Shown piece by piece: positions 17,041 through 25,380 of a stretch of 64,000 bases of DNA. The translations under genes were made by a program, and so were the position numbers. Position 1 is the first letter of the stretch; every line of letters starts with the position of its first letter. The DNA is from an uncultured Gemmatimonadota bacterium. Lineage in GTDB: Bacteria > Gemmatimonadota > Gemmatimonadetes > Gemmatimonadales > Gemmatimonadaceae. The stretch spans positions 248,001-312,000 of the forward strand of contig CADEFN010000005.1 of NCBI GenBank assembly GCA_902826615.1, given 5' to 3'. The notes beneath the pieces were generated by a model that made no database searches, was not told the DNA's origin, and saw only the letters and a list, made by a program, of their open reading frames with translations.

Positions 17041-18402
17041 ATGAACATCACTCGATATTCCCGGCCCCTCGCGCTCGTCGCGCTGGCGGCGTGCAGTCTC
17101 GACTTGCAGAACCCCAACAATCCCACCGTCGATCAGGTCACCACGAGTGTCGACGGGGTGATCGCCCTTGCCACCGGCCTGCAGGGCCGCTTTGCGACGT
17201 CGTACGGGAGCTTTGCCTACACGGCGGGGCTCGTCACCGATGAATTCGCGGCCACCAGCGCGGCACTCATCTCCATCAGCGACGCCGAGCAGGGGGCCGT
17301 CCCCTCCGGCACCGGCATTGCCGACGCCGTCTTCAACTCGGTGTATCGCACGGTCCGAACGGCCGACGATCTCCTCACCGGGGCGAATGCGCTGGCGTCG
17401 CAGTTTGATGCCGGTACCCGGAGCGGACTGCGGGCGCTGGCCTTCACCCTCAAGGCAGAGGCGTTAGGCGAAGCGCTCATGGCGTATCAGCGGGTCCCGG
17501 TGGAAACGTTCGGCGTGGTCGCGCCCACCTATGTCCCACGGGCGCAGGCACTCCCGGTTGTGCGGAGCCTCCTCGACTCCGCGGCGGCCGTGATTGCCGC
17601 GACGCCACCCAGCACCTTCTTCACTGCCAGCATCCTCACGCCCGGCGTCAACCTGCCTAACGTGATCCAGATGTACCGGGCGCGGTACGCGCGCATGGCT
17701 GGCGATGATGCGACGGCGCTCGCGGCGGCCAATCTCGTTGCCCGGTCGGGCACCGGGGCGCTGTCGGTCCTGACCTTTCCGGCCCCGACGGTGAATCCGT
17801 ACGCCAACGTCACCGGCGGTCCCAACGGCATTGCGCCGCGTCGCCAATGGCGGCTCTCCATGCTGCCGCAGGATCAGCGCTTTGCCTACTTCGTCACACC
17901 GTCGACGACCCTGAGCGGGCGCGTGGGTGCACAGCTGGATTCCTGGAATCGTTATGCCAACGCGCAAGCGCCGCTTCCGCTCTACTTCCCTGACGAGGCG
18001 CTGCTCATCAAGGCCGAGGCACTGGCCAACCAGAACCAGCTCTCGGCCGCGCAGGCCGCGCTCGATTCGGTGCGGACGGATTGCACCGGCGGTCGTGGTC
18101 TCGATGACCCCAAGGCCTGTTTACCGGCCTTGAGTGGTGCGCTGACCCAGGCGCAGCTGCGCGACGAGATCTACGTCCAGCGGCGTTATGAGCTGTTTGG
18201 CACAGGGCTGCGGTGGGAGGACACTCGTCGCCGCAATGCGATTCGCGGCCCCGTTGCGGCGCCCGGTGTGCCCGCAGACGGGCAGCGTTGCTGGCTGCCG
18301 TACGCCGTGGGTGATCGCAACGCCAACCCCAACGCCACCTTCGCCGCGCTGCCCGACCCCGCCGAGCCGGGGAGCTTCCCGGCCAGCTGCCCGGCGCAGT
18401 GA
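17041..18402 (+). CDS. SusD/RagB-family outer membrane lipoprotein
   Basis: 453 residues. Short signal with lipobox ALAAC, then the SusD start LDLQNPNNPTVDQV. The C-terminal part has the family segments YFPDEALLIKAEALANQN, DEIYVQRRYELFGTGLRWEDTRR. It begins 18 bases after the SusC stop and is thus the partner lid/binding protein of that receptor. It is somewhat short for SusD but all expected parts are there. Confidence 0.88.
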   Translation: MNITRYSRPLALVALAACSLDLQNPNNPTVDQVTTSVDGVIALATGLQGRFATSYGSFAYTAGLVTDEFAATSAALISISDAEQGAVPSGTGIADAVFNSVYRTVRTADDLLTGANALASQFDAGTRSGLRALAFTLKAEALGEALMAYQRVPVETFGVVAPTYVPRAQALPVVRSLLDSAAAVIAATPPSTFFTASILTPGVNLPNVIQMYRARYARMAGDDATALAAANLVARSGTGALSVLTFPAPTVNPYANVTGGPNGIAPRRQWRLSMLPQDQRFAYFVTPSTTLSGRVGAQLDSWNRYANAQAPLPLYFPDEALLIKAEALANQNQLSAAQAALDSVRTDCTGGRGLDDPKACLPALSGALTQAQLRDEIYVQRRYELFGTGLRWEDTRRRNAIRGPVAAPGVPADGQRCWLPYAVGDRNANPNATFAALPDPAEPGSFPASCPAQ

Positions 18403-18413
18403 GAACCTCTGAC

Positions 18414-19187
18414 ATGACCAACTACATGATGCATTCATATCGAACGCTCGTGCCGGTGGCGGCGTGCCTCATGGCGCTCGCCTGCGGCACCACGGACGCC
18501 GCCGATCCCCTGGTGCCAGGTGCACAGGGCCGTGTGCGATTTGTGAACGTGATTACCGACACCACGCGCGGCCGCGTGAATGTCACGCTCGAAAGCGTGC
18601 CGTTTGGTGTGAACCTCACCTACACACAGACAACACCCGCCTCGCTTGCGGCACCCAATACCGCGCCGTACGCGGCCGTGCTGGCCGGCGCGCGAATCAT
18701 GCTGCTCAAGCGCACCGCCGACACCAACGCGACGGTCGCCAGTCTTGCGTTCACGCAGGGCGCCAACGAGGACCGAACGGTGTACGCCATCGGTGGGGCA
18801 GCCGCGACGGCCGTGACAGCGTTTCAGACGGTCGACACCAACGCCACCCCGGCTGCGGGGCAGGCGCGGGTGCGGGTGGTGCACCTCAGCCCAACCGCCG
18901 GCAACGTCGATGTCTTTGTCACCGCGCCCGGCGCCGATTTGGCGGCGGCAACACCCAGACTCACCGCGGTGCCGTATCGCGGAGTGTCGGGCTACCTCAC
19001 CGTGCCCGCTGGCACGTATCAGATCCGTGTGGTCCCGGCCGGCACAGCTCCCGCCAGCCGCGCAGGGGCAGTGGCGATCAACGTGGCGTCCCTGGCCATT
19101 CCAGCGTTAGGCAACCGCACGATCGTGGCAGCAGACAACAACGTCGGTGGCGCGCCTCTCCGGGCGTTTGTACTCACAGACCGGTAA
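18414..19187 (+). CDS. DUF4397 lipoprotein
   Basis: 257 residues from the ATG at 18414; a GTG at 18399 overlapping the SusD stop is possible but the sequence before 18414 resembles that before the SusD start. The signal has a lipobox LMALAC. Two similar halves follow, each with the DUF4397 pattern VRFVNVITD / VRVVHLSPTAGNVDVFVTAPG then VPAGTYQIRVVPAGT. DUF4397 domains are beta-sandwich modules common in cell-surface proteins. As third gene of the SusC-SusD operon it may help bind the substrate at the surface. Confidence 0.8.
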   Translation: MTNYMMHSYRTLVPVAACLMALACGTTDAADPLVPGAQGRVRFVNVITDTTRGRVNVTLESVPFGVNLTYTQTTPASLAAPNTAPYAAVLAGARIMLLKRTADTNATVASLAFTQGANEDRTVYAIGGAAATAVTAFQTVDTNATPAAGQARVRVVHLSPTAGNVDVFVTAPGADLAAATPRLTAVPYRGVSGYLTVPAGTYQIRVVPAGTAPASRAGAVAINVASLAIPALGNRTIVAADNNVGGAPLRAFVLTDR

Positions 19188-19200
19188 GGGCAGAAGCACG

Positions 19201-19349
19201 GGAGGCACGGGAAGTACGAGAGGCACGGGGAAGTACGAGAGGCACGGGGACCCTGTCATTGCGTGCTTCCCGTGCCTCCCATGCTTCCCGTGCTTCCGTT
19301 GTCCGTGCCTCTCGTACTTCTGTTTGTCGTCCGTGCCTCCCGGGCCCGC
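19201..19349. repeat. Tandem 19-base repeat with inverted copies
   Basis: A 19-base unit starting GAAGTACGAGAGGCACGG occurs twice in tandem (19211-19229 and 19230-19248), and its perfect 18-base inverse lies at 19303-19320. Partial copies of the same words (GGCACGGGA, CTTCCCGTGC, CCGTGCCTCCC) fill both sides. The whole tract can fold into a long hairpin between the DUF4397 gene and the glycosyltransferase. It may end the uptake operon transcript; it looks like an expanding short-repeat element. Confidence 0.75.
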
Positions 19350-19369
19350 TCAATCGTCCTCTCGTGACG

Positions 19370-20359
19370 ATGAAGCTGCTTGCTCTCAATTGCCACGAAG
19401 CATGGGTCCACCAGCTCGGCGTCCTTGGCGCCGAGCTTGACGTTGTGGTGGGTCTCCCCGGTCGCTACACACGCGACTGGGATGCTCGCATGCGCCCGCT
19501 CCCGGAGGGCGCGCGCACCTTGACGCTCGATGAAGCGCTGCGTGCGAGTGAGTCGTACGACTGTGTGATCAATCACAACATCACCGACCTCCTCGACACG
19601 CGAGGGATCGCCGGGCCCAAACTCCTCGTCCTCCATGAAACCCTCGAAGGGCGCATGGAGCAGCAGGAGGCCGAGTTCGATGCGCGCGAGATGCGGGCGA
19701 TGCTCAACACCTACCTTGCATCGGTGGGTGGGCATGCGATTGCGATCTCCCGCATGAAGGCGAAGTCGTGGGGCGTCACACACACCGTCGTGCAGAACTC
19801 GGCGGACCCCGATGCGTATCTGGAGCCGGTCGGTGACCTGGCGTGCGGCATTCGCGTGGCAAACCATGTGACGTCCAAACGCGTCTTCCTGGCCTGGGAT
19901 TTTCACGCCGAAGCGTTCGAGGGGCTGCCGCTGCGATTGGTGGGGCACAACCCCGACCGCGAGGGAGCTGCACCTGCTGAAGACTGGGGGCATCTCAAGC
20001 GCATGCTGGCCTCGCACCGCTTCATGGTGCACACGGCCGACAAACGTCTCGAGGACGGCTACAACATGGCGGTGCTCGAAGGGATGGCCGCCGGCCTCCC
20101 GATTCTGGTGAACGAACACCCGACGAACATCGTGCAGCACGGGGTGACGGGGTTTGTGGCCACCACTCCCGCGGACATGCGTCGGCACGCCGAGCAACTG
20201 CTGAAAGATCCCGAACTTGCCCGCCGGATGGGGGACGCGGCGCGCGCCTGGGTAGCCCGCCATTTCGGGCCCGATCGTTTTCGCGTGGAGTTCGGGCGGG
20301 CGATGCAGGAGGCGCGGAAGAAGTACGGCCGGGCGCAGGGGAGGCGGGTTGGGAGGTAG
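19370..20359 (+). CDS. Glycosyltransferase, GT4-like
   Basis: 329 residues from the ATG at 19370; the open frame continues 900 bases upstream only as a shadow of the DUF4397 gene. The C-terminal half carries the nucleotide-sugar motif EDGYNMAVLEGMAAGLPIL, with the two glutamates spaced E-x9-E, followed by GVTGFVATTPADM, as in GT4/GT-B enzymes. The N-terminal domain (KLLALNCHEAWVHQLGVLG, NHNITDLLDT, LLVLHETLEG) is unlike common GT4 acceptor domains. Acceptor and sugar are unknown. It stands alone downstream of a repeat tract. Confidence 0.78.
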   Translation: MKLLALNCHEAWVHQLGVLGAELDVVVGLPGRYTRDWDARMRPLPEGARTLTLDEALRASESYDCVINHNITDLLDTRGIAGPKLLVLHETLEGRMEQQEAEFDAREMRAMLNTYLASVGGHAIAISRMKAKSWGVTHTVVQNSADPDAYLEPVGDLACGIRVANHVTSKRVFLAWDFHAEAFEGLPLRLVGHNPDREGAAPAEDWGHLKRMLASHRFMVHTADKRLEDGYNMAVLEGMAAGLPILVNEHPTNIVQHGVTGFVATTPADMRRHAEQLLKDPELARRMGDAARAWVARHFGPDRFRVEFGRAMQEARKKYGRAQGRRVGR

Positions 20360-20483
20360 GGGGTCGGACCGCTACAAAGGCCTCGCGTGACGCGCGCGTG
20401 ACGGCGTCCTGTATTGTCGACTTGCGTGACATCGGACACATCGCCCGATAACCCATGCTACAGCTCGGTCGTCTTATGCGGTG

Positions 20484-21860
20484 ATGTCACGCCTGCTCCC
20501 CGCGATCCTTCTCCTCGCTGCCTGCGCTCGTCGGCAGCTGCCGCCCGCCCTCGTGGCGAGCGCGCCATACGATTCCGCGGCTGGTGTCGCCTCATTCGAC
20601 ACAGCATGGGCGCGAATCAACGCCACCTACTACGACACCACCTTCAAGGGCCACAACTGGCTCGAAACACGACGCGTGCTGCGCGCCGATGTCGAGCGGG
20701 CCAACTCAAACTCCCAAGTGCGCCAGGCCATTCACGAGATGGTTGGCAAGCTGGGCGATTCGCACTTCACCCTCATCCCGAGCGAGGTGTTTTCGGCCTT
20801 GCGCGATTCCTCGCCGAAATCGGGCGACGGGGTGGCGGGTACGCTCGGGCTGCACATCCGCTTCCTAGACGGACGTCTGGTTGTCACCGGCGTCGACGAG
20901 GGTTCTGCGGCGGCCGCGGCAGGCATTCACGGCGGCTGGGAAGTTGTGCGAATCGGTGACACAGAGAGCGCGCGGCTGCTCGCATCCACGCGCGGGCTCG
21001 CCGACGCCCGTGCCACACGCAGGGCTGAACTGCAGATGGCCGCGCGCATGGAAGCGTCCACCTTCGGGCCGGCAGGCAGCATCGAGACCCTCGAGCTGAA
21101 AGACGGCCGAGGTGATGTGGTTGTTTTGAAGGTCGCCCGTGCGCCGTTTTCGGGCGACGTGGTGAAGTACGGTCCGCTCCCTGCCCAGTACTTCGATCTC
21201 GCGCACCACAAGTACTCCGATTCCGACGGATGCGTGGGTGTCGTCAGCTTCACCGTCTGGATGACACCGCTCCTCCCCGCGCTCGAACGGGCGATGGAAC
21301 AGCTCAAGGGCTGCCGAGGCGTCGTGCTCGACCTGCGCGGCAACACCGGCGGCGTGATCGGGCTGCTGATGGGGACCGCCGGATTTTTTGTTGACACGGC
21401 AGTGTCGTTAGGTACGCTGAAGGCACGCACCACTGAGCTGCGGTATCTCGTGAATCCGCGCCGCTCCAACCGGCACGGAGAAGTGGTCAGGCCGTACAGC
21501 GGCACCGTTGCGATCCTGGTCGACAAACACTCTGCGAGCGCCACCGAGCTCTTCACGCAGGGCATGCGAGACATCGGTCGCGTGCGCGTTTTTGGCGACA
21601 CCACCGCCGGCGAGGCCCTGCCCGCCACCCTGGTCAAGCTCGCGAACGGGGATGTCTTCATGCATCCCATCGCCGACTTCCACGCGCCAAATGGACGCCG
21701 GGTCGAGGCGACGGGTGTCGTTCCGGACTACCTCGTCCCCGTCACGCGCCGCGATCTGCTTGCGGGCCGGGACGCCGCCCTGGACGCGGCACTGGCCTGG
21801 GTCGGGGGAACCGTCGTGCTGCCGGCCCCCGCTGTAACCCTGCGAGCGCCACTGCCGTAG
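20484..21860 (+). CDS. S41-family C-terminal processing peptidase-like lipoprotein
   Basis: 458 residues from the ATG at 20484 (GTG at 20481 is possible). Lipobox LAAC puts it on the membrane, facing the periplasm. Helical region 25-95, a PDZ-like segment around LVVTGVDEGSAAAAAGIHGGWEVVRIGD (about 125-160), then the protease core: CRGVVLDLRGNTGGVIG and the catalytic serine in VDKHSASATELFTQGMRDIG. The lysine partner would lie in the segment after it. S41 proteases cleave unfolded or tail-tagged envelope proteins; the target is unknown. Confidence 0.85.
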   Translation: MSRLLPAILLLAACARRQLPPALVASAPYDSAAGVASFDTAWARINATYYDTTFKGHNWLETRRVLRADVERANSNSQVRQAIHEMVGKLGDSHFTLIPSEVFSALRDSSPKSGDGVAGTLGLHIRFLDGRLVVTGVDEGSAAAAAGIHGGWEVVRIGDTESARLLASTRGLADARATRRAELQMAARMEASTFGPAGSIETLELKDGRGDVVVLKVARAPFSGDVVKYGPLPAQYFDLAHHKYSDSDGCVGVVSFTVWMTPLLPALERAMEQLKGCRGVVLDLRGNTGGVIGLLMGTAGFFVDTAVSLGTLKARTTELRYLVNPRRSNRHGEVVRPYSGTVAILVDKHSASATELFTQGMRDIGRVRVFGDTTAGEALPATLVKLANGDVFMHPIADFHAPNGRRVEATGVVPDYLVPVTRRDLLAGRDAALDAALAWVGGTVVLPAPAVTLRAPLP

Positions 21861-21958
21861 GGCTCACCGCGGAACCTCCTCCGTCCCGCGGCGTTAGTTT
21901 GACAACGCCACGAGGACACCGTGACCGGTTCCTCTACTCTCTCGGAGAATTCTCAGCA

Positions 21959-22705
21959 ATGAACGCTCGTAGATGGTCGCTTGTTGCCGCACTGGCTGCC
22001 GCCACCCCTGCCATGGCCAGCGCTCAGGGCCTGCCGTCGGCGAAAGACCTCATCCAGAAGTGGGCAACCGCGGTAAACGCCAGCGGCTGGAAGGGACACA
22101 AGTCGGCTCGGACAACTGCCGCCTTTGACCTCCCCGCCATGGGCATGAGCGCCAAAATGGAGGCGGTCCAGACGTTTGCGCCCGCGATGTCGGCGTCCAA
22201 GATCGACATTCCGGGAATGGGAGAGATGCGTCAGGGATTCGACGGCAATGTGTCCTGGTCGATGAACCCCATGCAGGGCGCCTCGCTGACTCCCAAAGAG
22301 GCCCTGGCCGCTCAGAAGGAAGATGCGGATCCGGACAACTACTCGCGTTTGTCGTCTGCCATTGTGAGCTCCGAGACGGTGGAGAAGGCCAACCTGAATG
22401 GCCAGGACTGTTACAAGGTGAAACACACCTGGAAGAGCGGCCGAACCACCTTCGACTGCTTCGCTATTGCCGATGGCATGGTCGTTTGGACGCAGGCCAA
22501 GGTCCCAACGCCGATGGGTGAGCTCGACGTCGTCACCACCTTCTCCGCGTACAAGGACTGGGGCGGAATGAAGCGTGCGACGACCACCACGGTCGATCAG
22601 GGTGGGCAGCAGTTCATCATCACCCTGCAGAGCTGGGAATGGGACACTGTGGACCCGAAGGAATTCGAGCTCCCGGCTGAAGTGAAGGCGCTCGTCAAGC
22701 CGTAA
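21959..22705 (+). CDS. Secreted protein, possibly LolA-like fold
   Basis: 248 residues from the ATG at 21959; the open frame begins 60 bases earlier but that part is not signal-like. A signal peptide ends near MASAQG. The mature protein opens with an amphipathic helix (AKDLIQKWATAVNASGWK) followed by alternating beta strands (ARTTAAFDLPAMGMSAKMEAV, GFDGNVSWSMNP, CYKVKHTWKSGRTTFDCF, FIITLQSWEWDTVDPKEFELP). This resembles the half-open barrel of LolA/LolB lipoprotein carriers and related DUFs that report oxidised or lipid substrates. No exact family is claimed. Two cysteines could pair. Confidence 0.62.
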   Translation: MNARRWSLVAALAAATPAMASAQGLPSAKDLIQKWATAVNASGWKGHKSARTTAAFDLPAMGMSAKMEAVQTFAPAMSASKIDIPGMGEMRQGFDGNVSWSMNPMQGASLTPKEALAAQKEDADPDNYSRLSSAIVSSETVEKANLNGQDCYKVKHTWKSGRTTFDCFAIADGMVVWTQAKVPTPMGELDVVTTFSAYKDWGGMKRATTTTVDQGGQQFIITLQSWEWDTVDPKEFELPAEVKALVKP

Positions 22706-22721
22706 CAGGCGACGATGCTAT

Positions 22722-22772
22722 CCCGAACACGCTTCCCGACCTGCGTCGGGGAACCACACTGGGCGGTTCGGG
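22722..22772 (+). other. Nested stem-loop in the gap before lspA
   Basis: CCCGAAC (22722-22728) pairs with GTTCGGG (22766-22772), enclosing an inner stem TTCCCGAC / GTCGGGGAA with a four-base loop. It lies 17 bases after the stop of the LolA-like gene. Confidence 0.45.
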
Positions 22773-22780
22773 TGTCTCAC

Positions 22781-22814
22781 GGGGGCGATGAGCGAGCACG
22801 GCTCATTCGCCCCC
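22781..22814 (+). terminator. Strong stem-loop between the LolA-like gene and lspA
   Basis: GGGGGCGATGAGC and GCTCATTCGCCCCC pair over 13 bases with one bulged base and a seven-base loop. It is too strong to be chance in a 137-base gap. No T-tract follows, so rho-independent ending is not certain; it may instead affect lspA expression, whose GTG start is only 28 bases away. Confidence 0.55.
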
Positions 22815-22842
22815 TCGTCGTTCACCCTGACCCGCCGATCCC

Positions 22843-23358
22843 GTGACTGCGCCCAAGGCTCGCTGGTTCTATCCGCTCGCTGCGCTCCTCCTGCTCACCG
22901 ACTGCGGGACCAAGCAGTTCGCTGTTCAGGAACTGGGGATCGAACATGTGCCACATTCCATCGTTGGCGACATGCTGCGTTTCACCCTGGTCTACAATCG
23001 CGGCGCGGCCTTCTCGTTCCACCTCGGCGACTATTCGCGCGTGATCTTCTCTGTGGTCGCCATGGTGATGATTGCCGTGTTGTGGCGGCTGTACCGTGAG
23101 GCCGACGCCCATGACCGGGTGATGGGAGCATCGCTGGGGCTGATTGTTGGTGGTGCCATGGGGAACCTGGCTGACCGCTTGCGCTCACCGCGTGGGGTGG
23201 TCGACTTTATCGACGTCGGGCTCGGCGATCATCGCTTCTGGGTGTTCAATGTGGCCGACGCCGGCGTGAGTATCGGGGCGGTCATCCTGCTTTTTCTGAT
23301 GATGAAACGTCCCGAGCCGGAAGCCACCCCCGCCCCAACCCCCACCGAGACCACCTGA
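22843..23358 (+). CDS. lspA: Lipoprotein signal peptidase (signal peptidase II)
   Basis: 171 residues, normal length, GTG start. Four hydrophobic segments are visible. Family boxes: DCGTKQFAVQ, VYNRGAAFS, GGAMGNLADRL with the first catalytic Asp nearby, VVDFIDV and FNVADAGVSIGA with the second. LspA cleaves the signal of prolipoproteins after diacylglyceryl transfer in the inner membrane, which fits the many lipoproteins coded in this window. The stop overlaps the next ATG (TGATG), so the thioredoxin-like protein is translationally coupled to it. Confidence 0.95.
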   Translation: MTAPKARWFYPLAALLLLTDCGTKQFAVQELGIEHVPHSIVGDMLRFTLVYNRGAAFSFHLGDYSRVIFSVVAMVMIAVLWRLYREADAHDRVMGASLGLIVGGAMGNLADRLRSPRGVVDFIDVGLGDHRFWVFNVADAGVSIGAVILLFLMMKRPEPEATPAPTPTETT

Positions 23359-23975
23359 TGTCGCTCCTCTCCGTAGTTGCCGGCGCCGCGCTGGTGTGCG
23401 AAGCACTTGCTCCATCACCGGCGGTGACGACGGACTCGAGTTACCGCACGCTGTTCGAGGGGGGGAAAACCTTCTCGGAGTTTGTCAGCAAGGCGGAACG
23501 TCGCAAGGAGCAGTGGGAGAAGAATTACTCGTGGGCCACACCACCCGATGCGCTCGTGGCCCGTGCCCGGGCAGCGGCTGGTCCGTGGAAGGTCCTCGTA
23601 GTGGCGGTCGACGGCTGCTCCGACTCGGTCAACACCATCCCCTACCTGGCCAAACTCATCGAGCAGGTGATGGGTGTTGAGCTGCGGATCATCGGGAGTG
23701 ATGTGGGGCGCGCCATCATGGACGCGCACAAAACACCCGATGGTCGTGGCGCCACACCCACGGTGCTCCTGCTCGACGCCGCCTTTGCCGAACGGGGCGC
23801 GTGGGTGGAGCGGCCCTCCGAACTTCAGGGCTGGATCGCCGCCCAGAAGGGGAAGATGAGCGACAACGACATCTTCGAGAAGAAGATGAAGTGGTACGAC
23901 GACGACAAGGGACTCAAGACCGTCGAAGAAGTGGTGGCCCTCATGGAGCGCGCGGCGAAGACTACATCGCCTTGA
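23358..23975 (+). CDS. Thioredoxin-fold protein coupled to lspA
   Basis: 205 residues with a short hydrophobic N-terminus (SLLSVVAGAALVCEALA) that is probably a signal. The region 75-175 has the thioredoxin-like order WKVLVVAVDGCSDSVNTIPYLAKLIEQ, ELRIIGSDVG, and RGATPTVLLLDAAF with the cis-proline. The active site is C-S-D-S, with only the first Cys, so it is not a classical disulfide oxidoreductase; monothiol chemistry or a structural role is possible. ATG overlaps the lspA stop. Its end overlaps the convergent M20 gene by 14 bases. Confidence 0.75.
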   Translation: MSLLSVVAGAALVCEALAPSPAVTTDSSYRTLFEGGKTFSEFVSKAERRKEQWEKNYSWATPPDALVARARAAAGPWKVLVVAVDGCSDSVNTIPYLAKLIEQVMGVELRIIGSDVGRAIMDAHKTPDGRGATPTVLLLDAAFAERGAWVERPSELQGWIAAQKGKMSDNDIFEKKMKWYDDDKGLKTVEEVVALMERAAKTTSP

Positions 23976-25275
23976 CGCCCAGCAGGTACTCCACCGTCAT
24001 CGTGCCTAACGCACGCATCCCCGGCACCAGCGCCTTTTCGTCGGCAAAAAACTTCGGAGAGTGATTCGGGGCGACCTTCGAGGGGTCGGTTCCCGGCGGC
24101 GTCACACCGAGGAACAGAAACACACCCGGCGCGGCTTTCTGGAAGTATGAGAAGTCCTCGGCCGTTGTGGTCGGGCGGCCCTCTATCACGTTGGCGGTGC
24201 CAACGGCGCGCTGCAATGATGGCAGTACACGACTCATCAGCGCCGGATCGTTGGAGGTCACCGGGTAGCCGCGCTGGATCCTTACCACCGCCTCAGCACC
24301 CGCTGCTGTCGCGAGGGCTTTTGCCAGCCGCGTGAACTTGGCGTGGATCGAGTCGCGCACCCCTTCGTCGAAGGTGCGGATGGTCCCGCCCATTTCCACC
24401 GAGTCGGGAATGATGTTCTCGCGCACGCCACCCCGAATGAAACCGGTGGTCAGGATCGCCGGCGTGAGGGTGAGGTCGGTCTGGCGACTGATGATCGACT
24501 GCATGTTGGTGATGAGCTGCCCGGCGACGGTGATGGGGTCAACACCATTCCAGGGCAACGCGCCATGCGTCTGACGTCCCTTGATCGTGATGCGCCAGCT
24601 GTCTGCGCTCGCCATCAGTCCGCCGGAGCGGTACACAATTTTCCCGGTCTCGAAGGGGAAGACGTGGAGACCGAAGACTGCGTCGACGTTCGGGTTCTTG
24701 AAGGCGCCCTCTTCGAGCATCACCTCGGCGCCACCGCGCTCGCCGAGTGGGAGCCCCTCCTCGGCAGGCTGGAAGATGAACTTCACGCTGCCGGGGAGCT
24801 GCGCTTTCATCCCGGCGAGCACTTCGGCGAGCCCCATCAGGATGGCGACATGATTGTCATGACCGCAGGCGTGCATCACACCGACTGATTGCCCGTCGAA
24901 GGTCGCGCGTACGGTCGACTTGAAGGGGAGGTCCACCTCCTCGGCCACCGGCAGGGCGTCCATGTCGGCTCGCAGGGCGACCACCGGTCCCGGTTTGCCA
25001 CCTTTGAGGAGCCCAACTACCCCGGTCTTGGCGACTCCGGTGGTCACCTCGATGCCGAGTGCGCGAAGGTGGTCAGCCACCAGCTTGGCGGTCCGGACTT
25101 CCTGGTTGCCGAGCTCCGGGTGCTGGTGGATATCGCGCCGCCAGGCCACGACCTTCGGTTCGACCGCCGCAATCCGGCGGTTCAGGTCGGTGACCAGGGG
25201 GGCAGGGGCCTGGGCCATTGCGGTGACGGGGAGCGCGATGGCAAGCGAGGCGAGGGCAGCGTGGCGAAGCAGCAC
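23962..25275 (-). CDS. Secreted M20-family amidohydrolase
   Basis: 437 residues from a GTG at 25275, chosen because it starts the signal peptide (LLRHAALASLAIALPVTAMA); the open frame extends upstream over a divergent gene. Metal-binding motifs of M20D amidohydrolases are clear: HQHPELGNQEVRTA, MHACGHDNHV with metal Cys/His, and FIFQPAEEGLPLGERGG with the catalytic Glu. Relatives hydrolyse N-acyl amino acids (hippurate, N-acetyl or IAA conjugates). Export to the periplasm suggests scavenging of acylated amino acids. Dimerisation segment GRQTHGALPWNGVDP is also present. Confidence 0.87.
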   Translation of the reverse strand: MLLRHAALASLAIALPVTAMAQAPAPLVTDLNRRIAAVEPKVVAWRRDIHQHPELGNQEVRTAKLVADHLRALGIEVTTGVAKTGVVGLLKGGKPGPVVALRADMDALPVAEEVDLPFKSTVRATFDGQSVGVMHACGHDNHVAILMGLAEVLAGMKAQLPGSVKFIFQPAEEGLPLGERGGAEVMLEEGAFKNPNVDAVFGLHVFPFETGKIVYRSGGLMASADSWRITIKGRQTHGALPWNGVDPITVAGQLITNMQSIISRQTDLTLTPAILTTGFIRGGVRENIIPDSVEMGGTIRTFDEGVRDSIHAKFTRLAKALATAAGAEAVVRIQRGYPVTSNDPALMSRVLPSLQRAVGTANVIEGRPTTTAEDFSYFQKAAPGVFLFLGVTPPGTDPSKVAPNHSPKFFADEKALVPGMRALGTMTVEYLLGVKAM

Positions 25276-25380
25276 GGAGATTCGGGGGCAAGAGGACGGG
25301 CGTAGTCTGGGCACGGGGAGGGGGAAGGGCAATCGCCCCGTCAACGGTTGCCGCCGGATGCCGATACTCAGGGGGATACC

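Noticed and set aside
18464-19369. Long 5' extension of the glycosyltransferase frame
   Set aside because: It overlaps the DUF4397 gene in another frame and crosses the repeat tract; the protein is basic and repetitive. The ATG at 19370 starts the real fold.
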